A stretch of DNA of 64,000 nt from Ophryocystis elektroscirrha (GCA_030141585.1 JAQIFP010000047.1:62001-126000), one strand, 5' to 3'. Shown: positions 47,890 through 59,960, numbered from the stretch's first letter. Notes: generated by a model not told the origin, from the letters alone. Numbers and translations: made by a program.

Positions 47890-49836
47890 CAAATAATAAT
47901 TAATATAAACATATGTTACCTCGCCATCAGCAAGTTTTACTCCGCAAACTTTGCCATTACTGTCATATAAAAAACTATCTACAGGTTTGTTTAACATAAA
48001 GGTTCCTCCATATACAGCACATAAGCGTGAAAATCCTTCAGGAAGAGTTCCCAAGCCGTAAAGTGGATATATAAATGGTGAATGTCCATATTGTGCTAAC
48101 GAGTACAAATATAATTTGATCCGTTCCATTGTTTGCCCCATTGGCTTATCAACATAACTAAAGCATTAAATAAAATACATAAAATTTAAGATAGTAGCTT
48201 CATTATGAACAAAAATAGTTCAAACCACTTTTAATCTGATATTAAATATCATTTAGACATGAAACCTCTGGATATATTTAGCTTATGACAGGTATTGAAT
48301 GTTTTAAGGTATTTTATAACTAAGGTATATAAATATGAATACTTTGTTAAAAGAAGTTTACTGTATCTACTTACAAATCATTAGGGTACAATGCCATTCC
48401 ATGCCCAATAAAGTCGATTGTGTTAGGCTGCAAATTGAAATAGTTATAAACTTCTCTCATAGTTGTTTTATTGCTATCAAAGCCTAATGTAAATAAGTTT
48501 AATAAGGAAAACAACATTAAATTTAATTATACACAAATTGATATATATATATATTGGATATAAAGAAACACTTGTAATATGATATCCTTATTACTAACCT
48601 TGGTGTGTTTGAGGTTTATCTGCTTCCCAAAGTACGCAAAATTGTAAAAATGACCGACATCTGTTTTTTTCAAACAATGGCATTAAAGGAGATTTTAATG
48701 CCTCCACGTCGGTTGCAGGAACTTTATGAATGTGTTTTTCTCCACTAAAAAAACCCGCTTTTTGATATTGGTATACAAATGTTCCCTCTACCACCTAATA
48801 TAGTACATAACAGTAAATATATAAATATATATATATATAATTGTTTGATTATTAAAGAAAATAGTGTATTATCAATAATCACTATAACACGGTATATAAA
48901 AATATAATACACTAAAGAATTTACTCATTTATGCTTCTCAAATGATATAATAAATGTTAAATATGTCAATGTATAGTTTGAGCAGTATAGATGTGCATAT
49001 AATCAGAGCATTAGTTTATCATAATAAAGTAAATATATTTTATATTTACAATACAAAAATTTTGATATAAAATCGAAAAATTTGACAAATTTACACATAA
49101 TTACCTGCCATTCAAGGTATCTTGTAACTTTAGTATGCAACAAAATTTTAACGAGTTTTCCACAACTCATAACAAATTTGGGTATCAAATCAACGTTCCA
49201 ATCTCTGTTAGACCCATAAGAAGGAGGAGGCTTATGATCTGACTAGAATATTGATTTTAATTTCAATTAATAGAACCTGGAAGAAATTTTTCGAATAGTA
49301 AACTTAAATTTAAAGAAGCTGAATCTCCTCCATAATATGAGTTCTTGTCAACTTGCAGAACTTTTTTTCCTATAATAAAAAATACATTGAGAATCATAAA
49401 AAACTAATGTTTAAATATAATAATAAATAACTTTTATGTTTATAAACAACTTAATTCGTACAGAGAAAGTGTTTGTATATACGAATATGTGTATTTAGTT
49501 GCTGCAAATGTATATATTAACTTGAGAAGTAAAATGGCGTATCTATACGCGCTTTTGATCTAAACTATAAACTCAAGCTGATATGAAATGGATATGTTAC
49601 AAAATACTTATTTATGTGTTTAGTAATATTAATACTCTATGCGTAAATTATTCGCTTATATATACATATCGATAAAGTTTATTAAAAATATTAATATAAG
49701 CGTTGTAACATTGTTTTACCGTTCACAGATAAAAGTCCGCCTAAGATACACTCCTTCAAACCAGTACCACAAATAACGACCTAAATAGATTGATCAAAAT
49801 TGGTATATTTTAAATTACATCATATTTGTCCTCCAT
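46876..49836 (-). CDS. GDI: Rab GDP-dissociation inhibitor (GDI)
   Basis: Extracts prenylated GDP-Rab from membranes and recycles it through the cytosol. Start at 49834-49836 (MEDKYD), then an intron of about 38 nt, then [19 protein letters not shown], the first sequence-conserved region with the dinucleotide-fold GTG. Further segments: [20 protein letters not shown] (near 49330), [20 protein letters not shown] (near 49150), [15 protein letters not shown] (across an intron, near 48790), [31 protein letters not shown] (near 48390) and [20 protein letters not shown] (near 48050). The C-terminal part includes [14 protein letters not shown] and a last exon ending EEENLEN, stop 46876-46878. All Rab-binding-platform motifs are present. 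Introns are numerous; some are TA-rich. Confidence 0.93.
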
Positions 49837-49909
49837 GATTTAATACCTGGTACTATAGCTGTATGTCAAATAGTGTGCTTAATTTGACATTTGCGTGATT
49901 TTTTTTATT
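49837..49909. promoter_or_regulatory. 73-bp divergent spacer between GDI and PWP1 start codons
   Basis: The two start codons are separated by only 73 bp, so both promoters and both 5' UTRs must share this spacer or reach into the opposite gene. It holds GTATACATAC-like and TTTGACATTTG stretches but no element I can name. Confidence 0.4.
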
Positions 49910-50828
49910 ATGAAGTCTAAAATTACCACATGCAAGTGGATTCCACGCAACATAATCAATCAGGAAGCAGTTGGAAATTTAGATGAAGAAATGGATTTTC
50001 ATGAAAATCTAGACGCTAACCAACCAAATGATGCTTTAAGTAGTGATGAAAATGATCAAGCCCATTTATTTTCCGTTTCTAAAGAAGATATTGAACTAAT
50101 TGAAAACGATCCTTATTTAGACGCTAATATTGATGAGGTGTGGCCTACTAGATAATAGTTAAAATAATATAAAGTAGAAGTTTACAAACAAAAAAAACTT
50201 GAACAATCAATTTAATCAATAAAAAATTAGTTTATTCAAATAACTGACACAACTGCAATCAATATGCATGATTTTGTGTAATTACTCTAATTTAAAACAC
50301 AATGTTTTTTAAGTTACCAAAAATTAACTCGAATTTAATGATATAAAAAAAATAAGTAGATTAGTTGAGAAATAAAAATAACTCTGAAAATATAAAGAAT
50401 TTAGCGTATTGAGTAATTGTTTTATCATAACACTTGCTTAAATTTAATTATAATCACCAAGTTTGGAAAAAACGAAATTTATAGGATTCCGATGACGCTA
50501 ATGCAAGGGAAGCTGAATTAATAAAAGCTAGTGATTGCTTATTGATTACAGCAACAACAGACTTACAACAATGCACAGTTGAACTATGGATCAACGATTA
50601 CGTAACAAATGCGTTTTATGTTCACCACGAAATATTAGTAAGCTTTCAACTCATTACTTTAAATAACTGTAGACAAAATATCCCACTTTAAGTTTAGACT
50701 GGATACCCCCCACTGACAAATATCCTCATGTATCTTGTGTAATGGGGTTTTACGGCTCAAATGATATTGAGTTTTGGTAAAAGTATATTAACCTGTAGAC
50801 AGTTTATATTATAAAATAACTTGTTTGT

Positions 50829-50869
<41 letters not shown>

Positions 50870-52362
50870 CTAATAATTGTAAATTGCTAAAATATATGGC
50901 ATTTATTAAATTATATAATAATATTTTCATTAAAATTAGTTTTTATAATTGTTCGAATATATTGATACTAATGAAAAATTTGTACTCATAGGAACATAGA
51001 GGATTTGAATAGCTTAGAACCTACCTTGATACTTAAAAATAAAAAAAATAAAGATAAAAAAAAAAGATCTGTTTTGACGCTTCATCACAATAAAAACTCA
51101 TTGTAAAATAAGTTTATTATTTATACGTTTATATAGAAACTTTTTAGCTTCTGGTTCTGCGGACAAAAAAATTCGTTTATGGGATTTATTAGAAGAAAAA
51201 ATTGTTGCTCAATATAAGCATCATGAAGCAGAGGTAATAAACCTATGTTTGAAATTTAACTTAACTTTTAACAATAATCTTTAAAATTAATATTATAAAA
51301 TTTTAGAGTAATATATAAAATTCATTAATTACACTTCAGCTTATATGATTACCTACATATATATACATTCTTAAATTGATTAGCAATCTTTATCTTGATA
51401 ATCTTTTATTTTATATAAATTGATTAAACTGTCATTTATGTTTTAATTTTATATACACTAATATAACAATTATTGATAACATTACTTTTATAGCGTTAAA
51501 TGTATACATAGTTTAGGTAACTCATGTGAAATGGCATCCAGTTGAAGAGACTGTACTATTGTCATCTGGAGAAGATAAAGTGGCTTCAGTTATTGACGTC
51601 AGGTCTCCAACCGATGGGGTAATATTTTGTTATATAATAAAACATATAGATTATATACATATACTAAATTATATTAAAATTATATATATACATTATATAT
51701 ATAATCATATGTGTATACATTATATATAAAATAAACATTATATATTAAAATATAATATTGTAATGGTTGCAATGAAATTTATTGAATTTTACGCAAACGT
51801 TGAGATAATGAACGAAAGTCTATTATAATAAATACATTTTATAATTGATGTTTTCTTACAGTTACAAAAAGAAATGCGTAAGCAAATTAATGCTTGTATA
51901 TGGCTCCAAAGTGATCCAACAAAATTTCTAATTAGTTACGGAAAAGGTTCCGTAGCATGTTATGATATTCGTGGATGGTCAAAAGGAAGCACAAAACCAT
52001 TTTGGAAAAAAACTCTACACGAATCAGTATGTACTGGAATGGCAGATTACTCAGGTATATTATTAAATTTATTTGATGCAATTTAGGTGTTCCTATATTT
52101 ATGACCACGGCAACTGATGGACAAGCCCACGTTTGGGCAATTCAAAAGAATCAGGAAATCGTCAATTTGACTAACCGACATCTCAACGCGGTACACTTCT
52201 TCTACTAAAAAGACTCAATGATATTAGGGTACCTTATACGACGTTGATAAACATCCTGATATACAATCTTTATTTGCATGTGTCGGAAATGTCCCTGTTC
52301 TCTGGGACATTAACGAATCTAGTGCTGTTTCTAATTTCGTCAATGAATACAAAAAAAATTAA
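49910..52362 (+). CDS. PWP1: Periodic tryptophan protein 1 (PWP1), WD40 ribosome-biogenesis factor
   Basis: Nucleolar WD-repeat protein needed for 60S assembly. Start ATG 49910 (MKSKITTCKWIPRN, the family N-terminus). An acidic segment follows, including NDPYLDANIDE. Exon 2 (near 50480-50635) gives DDANAREAELIKASDCLLIT and WINDYVTNAFYVHHEI. Next come LDWIPPTDKYPHVSCVMGFY, then WD repeats: FLASGSADKKIRLWDLLEEK (near 51150), THVKWHPVEETVLLSSGEDK (near 51530), WLQSDPTKFLISYGKGSVAC, TTATDGQAHVWAIQKNQEIV and SLFACVGNVPVLWDINESS (near 52270). Ends VNEYKKN with stop 52360-52362. At least eight exons. Frames running from 51526 and 51874 past their donors into AT-rich tails are read-through. The last repeat is complete, so the gene appears whole. 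Confidence 0.9.
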
Positions 52363-52565
52363 GCAATAACTGTTTTTCTTTACTGTGTAAAAAAACTGAA
52401 TAATTTATTTTTATATTGTTCTTTCTACTTTTTTTTAGATATTGTAAACTTGCTAAATTATGAAAATTATTAATTATTCGGGATTGCAAACAAATTAAAA
52501 AATATAAAAATATATGATAAGTGTTCATTTAATTATCAAAATCATCAAATGATTCGCTTTTAGCT

Positions 52566-55500
52566 ATGTTTTTAAAAAAAACTTTTTCTTCGTTGCTTTA
52601 TCTCCTTTCAAATATACAAGACAAATATACGAGGTGAAAACTTCTTCAAAATAATAATTTATAGTGATCTATCGATTATAGATTCTTCAGGTACTTTAAG
52701 AATATTTTCAGATACAAGTAGATGGAGAATATGAATGGGTATCTTATGAAAACTTAGAAATTAACAGTAAATTCTCAATTCTTTATGTTATTGTATAAAG
52801 ACAATATCAATGGTTCTGATTTTGCAAAATATTATTTGCCACCAGTCGAACCAGTCGATATTTTAGGGGATCGATCTTCAATAGACACTGGTAGAATCAA
52901 CAGTGCTAAATACCATATCAGATGAACTTAATTTAGGTCTGGATCAAGAACTGTCTCTTCGTACGTTACATTTTATATATAATTATGATTTATTATTTGA
53001 TAACTAAAAAGAAATAATTCTTCTTTGGTAGACTTATCTATTACATGTCAACTGACATATATAATAGCTACAGTAATAGACAATTATATAGCTTTTAGAC
53101 AGTACATAGTATTATGGGATACAGAGGCATTCATAATGAATCAGCGATATTATCAAATATATGGTCATATAATAGAGGCTTTTATTAGTTTACAATACTA
53201 CGTTGATATGTAGTAAATAAGAATAATGATAGCAAGAAATGCAATCGAAATACTGTTGCTAATATATATTTGAAATTAATTAGTTCCTGCGTGTAATAAC
53301 ATAGTATTGATATTTAAGTAAACATAAAACTATGCTATAAGTTCATCAACTCGCTCAAAGATAATTATTTTACAAATTCTGCGAATTAAATATATATATA
53401 TATATATATATATTTTGAGAAATATAAATTAATTAAATCTACACATTCTTTATGCAACACAATAAACAAATCTTAACTCGACTAAAAGTTAAAATAATAT
53501 TTATTTAACGTTAATTATTTATGAAATATTTTTCTTTATAAGTAATTGACTTTTTATACTTATGAATTTATAAATTATTGGCGCACCGTAAATACATCAA
53601 ACATTGATTATATAGATCATTAGAAATAAATTTATATGGTAATTTTTATTGTAGAATACAAATACAAGCATTTTGGTAGTTACACAATAAACAGCTGCGC
53701 TTAAATTTAGTCAACATTTATAACATAATCATGTATATTTATTAAACTAATAGATATATTGTTTTATGTCAATTATTACGACGAATTTTTAGAAGAAGAC
53801 TCCCAAATTGATACAACAATAAAATCAGATTATCAAACGGGTAATTTCTAGTGTGAAAAAATAATAACAACAATAATTAATATTTTATATATATATATAT
53901 ATGTATATATTTTAATATTAATATCTCAAGTGTAATACATAACCATAAATTATTGACTACTTAAACTTAATGCATCTGCAATGTCATTATGAATTGTCAG
54001 AAATTTCGTTATTGTTACAATTTTCTACTAGAATGAGGATGCTATATATATAAAGCTTTTCAGTATTTGATAGATTTATTAAGGCTTGTAATAAGTACAA
54101 CTATACTCAGCAGCTTACCAAATAATCATATAACATGCATTACATAAGTCATCAGTTTATAAGCTTACTTTCATTATATAAAAGTTGACAGCATTTGTGA
54201 TTTTACTTCATATTATTTTCACTTTCAGATGAAGTTTCCAGCTTTCAATCAAAAAAAGGTAAAAAAACTTATAAAATCAAGATTTATTCTGATGTTAAGT
54301 CAATCATTTGTTAGTATAATCTTTTCTATATGATTATATATGAGGTGCAACTGACATTTACGTAATATTCTTGTCAAACTAAATCTATTAATTTCAAACT
54401 ATTAGTAATTTAACAATAACTAAAATACTTCAACTATCATATACGTTTACCGTGTATATTACATTACATTTGTAGTATAATGGAAAATCTATATATTCTA
54501 GAAATAATAAATTGTACTTTTCCTCAATAGATCAAGTTCCTCTCTATGAATCTCAAGGTGTGATCATATGCATATGCTCAAAATATCAATATATGACACA
54601 TAAGACGTCGTATTAGTAACCTATAACAAAATAGACTAATATCTTTCAAAATAAAAACCCCCACTATTTGTATATTTTAGAAGAAATACCAGAATATCAA
54701 TCTCACCAAGGTATATATAAATAATCTTTATATGTTCAGTTAGTAATGATAATATAATGACATTTGCGTGGGTAGAACATACAGGGTCTTTGTATAATAA
54801 CAAACTATCCTTTATATCGAAATAAATTGAAAATATATTATATATAATTTATTTATTATCTATAAATTTTAATATCAATTAAACTTATTTATTTATATAT
54901 ACATATATATATATATATATAGTATGTCTTAAATAATCTAATTCAAATCTAACGTGTTCCAACATTTTGAAAAATTACTAAGGAATAACTGTAATTTCTT
55001 AAATCATTAATATATTATTTTCAGTTTCAGACGAACGCCTTCCAAGCTACTCGAGAGAAGGTACAATATATATATATATATATATATATATTCCGTCAAA
55101 ATATCAACATATGACACACAAGACGTCATATTAGTAACCTATAACAAAATAAATTAAAACCTTTCAAAATAAAAACCCCCACTATTTGTATATTTTAGAA
55201 GAAATACCAGAATATCAATCTCACCAAGGTATATATAAATAATCTTTATATGTTCAGTTAGTAATGATAATATAATGACATTTGCGTNNNNNNNNNNNNN
55301 NNNNNNNNNNNNNNNNNNNNNNNNNNNNNNNNNNNNNNNNNNNNNNNNNNNNNNNNNNNNNNNNNNNNNNNNNNNNNNNNNNNNNNNTTAAAACCTTTCA
55401 AAATAAAAACCCCCACTATTTGTATATTTTAGAAGAAATACCAGAATATCAATCCCACCAAGGTATATATAAATAAACTTTATATGTTCAGTTAGTAATA

Positions 55501-55645
55501 ATAATATAATGAAATTTGCGTGGGTAGAACATACAGAGTATTTGTATAATAACAAACTATCCTTTATATCGAAATAAATTGAAAATAGATTATATATAAT
55601 TTATTTATTATCTATAAATTTTAATATCAATTAAACTTATTTATT

Positions 55646-55677
<32 letters not shown>

Positions 55678-57568
55678 GTATGCCTTAAATAATCTAATTC
55701 AAATCTAACGTGTTCCAACATTTTGAAAAATTACTAAGGAATAACTGTAATTTCTTAAATCATTAATATATTATTTTTAGTTTCAGACAAACGCCTTCCA
55801 AGCTACTCGAGAGAAGGTACAATATATATACATATATATATATGTTGTATATAAATCAGAAAAAATTCCATTATATAAATCTCAAAAAGGTATAAATCAC
55901 TTGAACGATGATACAGTTGATATATATTAAAAATATATTGCATTAATACATTTAAAACTTTTACATAATGAGGTTTAAATGAAATAAATAGGTTAATTTT
56001 ATTTTTTTTAATTAAATTATAATGTATTAGAGTTTGTCTTATGTTGTAATTCTATCAATAACAATATACTCTAGATATATAGTTAGATCTTTTATTTATA
56101 CATTTATGTTTATAATAACTACATTAATCAATATATAGATTGCAACCTATGCGACAATTAATTAACCTAAATTAAATATTCTTTAAAAAAGTTCACACTC
56201 TATGATTAATCATACGTATCTTCCTTTAAAAAATCATATCTTCTAAAAGAATAATAAATAACGTACTGCATTTAAATTAGATTTGCTCATGAATTTATAT
56301 AAAATTGCTTAGCCAATAATTTATAAATTTTTATAATGTATTCATAATACTGTAAAATATATAATCAAATTATGAGAGAATAATTGTTATATCATTAATT
56401 TATTAATTATTATTATTATTATTGTTATTATTATAATTATTATTAGACAGCACAAATGTCTTCATTGAAAACAATAAACGAGCAAATTCAGTTTATATGT
56501 CTGATTAATAAAAAGTTCAAACTTTATTACATGAGCATAGATGACTGATGAATTGCGCATTTTTTTTTAGATACAGATGTCAATATGGACTCAAAAAGAA
56601 CCTCTACTACAAATAAAAATAAAAGTATGAGAATTAATCGAATATAGCTGTGTGTAATAATTAAATAGAGAAGTCAAGAAATTTACCGAAAAAAGATAAA
56701 TCAGATATAAACAATCAAATGACAAGTAAATTTATACTTTAAGTTTTTTATTCTGACCAGTTAAAGACTTACCACATTTACTAGCTTCAAATAATGATAA
56801 ATTAGTTAATACACTAGTGTCAAGTTATCTAGACAAGATCAATGAAAAAAAGAAGTTTTTGGAATACATAGATGCTGAAGAAGCAGAAAGAGCCTTAATA
56901 AATCATAACTTATATGAGACTTTCACTAAAACTAAACCACTTAGCGCTCCCGATCATGAACATAATGGTACGGAACATATGAATTTAAGAATGAATGCAA
57001 TTATTTATCTTAACATATTTATGTATGGCTATTATAAAATTATTTGATATAATACAATTTGATTGTTTATATCGAAATAAATTAGAAGGTGATGTTAAAT
57101 TTAATTAAAATGATTTATGCTACATTAACAGAGATGTCTGAGCAAAGTCCAAAAGACTTGACACAACTTTTGACAAAATATCCACAACTTGCTATATTAC
57201 TCGTTGACACATGCGCTATTAGAAACGCTGTGTACAATTATATAAATAACAGAAACATCAATAATGCGTCAAATGTGAATGTTTCGAATCAGTTAAAAAA
57301 CCTGACTGGCACCAATTCACCCTCAAACATGAATGATAGAAATTTAATGTCTAATATAGAAATGCTATTATCAAAGTTGTATAATTCTATAAAAAATGAT
57401 GACCATGAAGCAATAAACACTATTATTCCTATAGGTAAGAACTTTTCCACTATTGTCTAATTTCTAGATACGGAAAATGCTAATGTTCAGTGTTTGAAAC
57501 TAAGCGACTTCTTGTGCAAACACAACACTGGATATGTCCAAGTTTTTAATTTCTGCAATGGAATATAA
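52566..57568 (+). CDS. Micro-exon gene: signal-like exon plus a series of tiny phase-1 exons
   Basis: No family recognised. Exon 1 (52566-52633; MFLKKTFSSLLYLLSNIQDK) looks like a signal peptide. Next exons: 52665-52690, 52719-52766, 52801-52890, 52922-52960, and an uncertain one from 53032. Then micro-exons: 53793-53840 (48 nt), 54229-54258 (30), 54531-54557 (27), 54681-54710 (30), 55025-55060 (36), 55199-55228 (30), 55433-55462 (30), 55781-55816 (36), 55860-55889 (30), 56571-56624 (54) and 56669-56725 (57). Larger 3' exons are 56761-56967, 57132-57434 and 57468-57568 (ends FCNGI). Every intron from 52691 on is phase 1, so each internal exon is a multiple of three. Peptides: DEVSSFQSKK, DQVPLYESQ, EEIPEYQSHQ (three times), EKIPLYKSQK and VSDERLPSYSRE/VSDKRLPSYSRE. 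The 3' exons encode a helical domain (DLTQLLTKYPQLAILLVDTC). One gene is the best reading because phases agree throughout. The first exons could be a separate small gene ending at 53213. Confidence 0.7.
54577..55816 (+). repeat. About 518-bp tandem duplication carrying two micro-exons
   Basis: The unit contains exon A (EEIPEYQSHQ) and exon B (a Pro-Ser-Tyr-Ser exon) with their introns. Exon A at 54681 and 55199 is exactly 518 bp apart, and the surrounding intron sequence matches closely (for example GACGTC at 54604 and 55122). A third exon A (55433) and second exon B (55781) follow the gap. Copies differ by few substitutions, including one synonymous change in exon A and one Glu-to-Lys in exon B, so the duplication is recent. 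Confidence 0.85.
55288..55387. other. Assembly gap (100 N) inside the micro-exon array
   Basis: 100 undetermined bases. If the 518-bp period holds, about 385 nt are missing here rather than 100, and they should contain a further exon B. The frame 55282-55476 that spans it is artificial. Confidence 0.95.
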
Positions 57569-57719
57569 TAAAAAAAAAAGAACTGTGCAAAGATAGTGAC
57601 AACTTTTTTTTTAAACTTGATTAATCTTATAAATCTGGCAAATTAAAGTATGCTTCGTTAAACTTCTAATAGTTCCACACTTAATAAAAAAAAAAAACCA
57701 CCAATTTTATCTGTAAAAT

Positions 57720-59150
57720 ATGGATTACTTACGTGACCTATCAGAAGATTATCCGTTAGACACTCAATTTTACCCCATAAATTTTATAAGACCAAAAAAA
57801 GCGGAAAGAAATGTATTTGACAGATTGACAGATCATCAATTTTATACTGTATGTACTAACCTAACAATTAAATAATTTAATTTATTTCACAGTAATATAA
57901 ATAAGTTAAGTAGTTTATGAGTATACAGCGTATGCAAACTCTGTACTAATGATACTACAGCTTTATTAATTGTACTAACTCGTGTTTATGTAACAATTAT
58001 TGACAATATATAAACAAAATTTCATGTTCAATAAAAAAACGCAAAATAAATGTATATCTAACAGTTTATATTACGATTTAATATATTTAAATATTGTTTG
58101 GAATAAAGCTATAAATTAAGTTAATTTATTCAAGCAATTTTCTTTAAAATTAGTTTTTTTTTATTTTTAAAACGCAATTATGGTATAATATAAATACTTA
58201 TGAAAGTTATGAAATAGTTAACGATTAAAAAAGAAAAAATTCGCTTGAATTTTTTTTTTTTTTTCAGGATTTTAATTGCAGAATGTAAATCAATCTAATG
58301 TATGTTTGATAATCATTATGTGTATAGACAAAGTAATAAATAAATACTGTATTTAATATTTGATTCACTTTAATTATAGGGTATTCATAAAGAGCGATTT
58401 GATGAGTTTGGAATTGGTCGAGGATTGGCAGGGCGTGAATATTTATATCTAGATGACGGTATGACCGAAAGTGCTTCAAGATGTCATGAAGTTTATTCAA
58501 CCACAATTAAATTGCGTAAGATATATAGCATTTAGATAGCTTTTGTTCAAGCTAGAAAGCCAGTTGTTGAAGAGGGAACTTTAGGAGTGCAGAAGTTTGG
58601 TGTTCAAACAGTAACACCAAAACTTATATGGCTTTATAGGTAAGTGTAGGATATTGTATAATTTATAATTGTATTTAATTATAATAAAAGCATATATTTA
58701 TATATATATATATTAGAAATGGAGACAAATATCACAATGGAGTTGATTTTTTTGTAAAAAAACATATAAAAACACTCAATACTTTGTATCAGGAAGCAAC
58801 TAAAGTAATCTTTGTTATTATGAATATTATTTAGCTTGTTAAACCTGTAGCTGGTCCTATACGTTGCTTGTATGATCAGAATCTAAAACTTGTCACAGAT
58901 CTATGTGAAATTGTTGATGGTGGTAAATACTTATGCACTTCAGGTACAAAACTGATTCATTTTTCAAGCTTATACAAGCTTGTATATTCCTATTTTATAT
59001 ATGCACATATAAAATAGTAATTTAGCAATAATATTAAGCTTGAAATATTCTCATATTTATCATATACTCATTTGATGCTCAGGGGAACCTCCTACTCATA
59101 TAGACCGTCTAGAAAAATTTTTGAACTCCTGGGTTTATCAGGATGCATAA
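57720..59150 (+). CDS. Apicortin (partial p25-alpha plus doublecortin domain)
   Basis: Microtubule-associated protein of the apical complex/conoid in apicomplexans. Exons: 57720-57848, 58380-58515, 58552-58639, 58717-58804, 58835-58943 and 59083-59150; the intron before exon 5 is 30 nt. The partial p25-alpha (TPPP) motif is VFDRLTDHQFYTGIHKERFD followed by GIGRGLAGRE; the first splice junction falls between Thr and Gly of YTGIHKERF. A linker with GVQKFGVQTVTPKLIWLYR leads into the doublecortin domain: RNGDKYHNGVDFFVKKHIKT, LNTLYQEATK, GPIRCLYDQNLKLVTDLCEI and DGGKYLCTSGEPP. Start ATG 57720 is the only one that gives the N-terminal block. The length (about 205 aa) is normal for apicortins. Its 3' end overlaps the SulP gene on the other strand by 13 nt. 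Confidence 0.93.
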
Positions 59151-59929
59151 TTTTGTCGATTTTCTTCTATTTTATATTGGGCCCAACAAACAGCATCATG
59201 CACACATAAAAAACAATGCTCCGTTGAGATATAATTGTGGAAATCTGTGCTTCTTAATAAATCTCTCATTAAACCTTTCCAATTAGCAAATAAAAGCATA
59301 CATCCATTATCTTTCAAATAATTATTTAAATCAATTAAAGATTTGACCGCAGATAAATCAAGAAAATTAACACCACTTACGTCTAATATAATTGCTTTTA
59401 CACAGCCATTCGATGGTTTTTCATAGTCCAATATAATGTTTTCCGATGATATGCATTTGGGTGTCATATTTTCTCTATTACCTATTATGCTTTCGTCATG
59501 GCTCTTTTTAGTCTTTGTATCAGATGATGTACCTTGACTAATCTCTATACAAGTTGACGGCATTCCAATTACTGAAAATGGTTTTTCCATACATATACTA
59601 TTAGATTCTTTGGGTTCCACTAATTCCTTTACTTTTTCTTCTAATAAATGTTTGTTTGTAAAATTCAACGAAGAGTCAAAACGAATTATTTTACATTTAT
59701 TTTCTTCTTTAGCCATTGGAAACCTACTTATATCACGGTAGATTGTTGTATTTGGTAATCTTCCTAATATAACTATGTTTGGATAAGCGTATTTGTGTAA
59801 TAACCAAAATAATGAAGTTAATACTCCTATTGTGATTCCTAAATATTCAGTAATCAAAATATTGCTTAAACTAAATATATACAATCAATTTACTTATAAT
59901 ATTTTACTTTAAATACATTCAATTCCGTA

Positions 59930-59960
<31 letters not shown>

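Noticed and set aside
55282..55476. Frame spanning the second N gap
   Set aside because: Artificial; only the 55433-55462 micro-exon inside it is supported.
54577..55816. Regular repeats with spacers, CRISPR-like at first sight
   Set aside because: The period is about 518 bp, the repeats are bounded by splice sites in a eukaryotic gene, and the organism is not prokaryotic.
52566..57568. Contamination from a schistosome or aphid as the source of the micro-exon gene
   Set aside because: The locus is contiguous with PWP1 and apicortin, shares the base composition and short-intron style of its neighbours, and includes 30-34 nt introns like theirs. Only the internal gap weakens contiguity.
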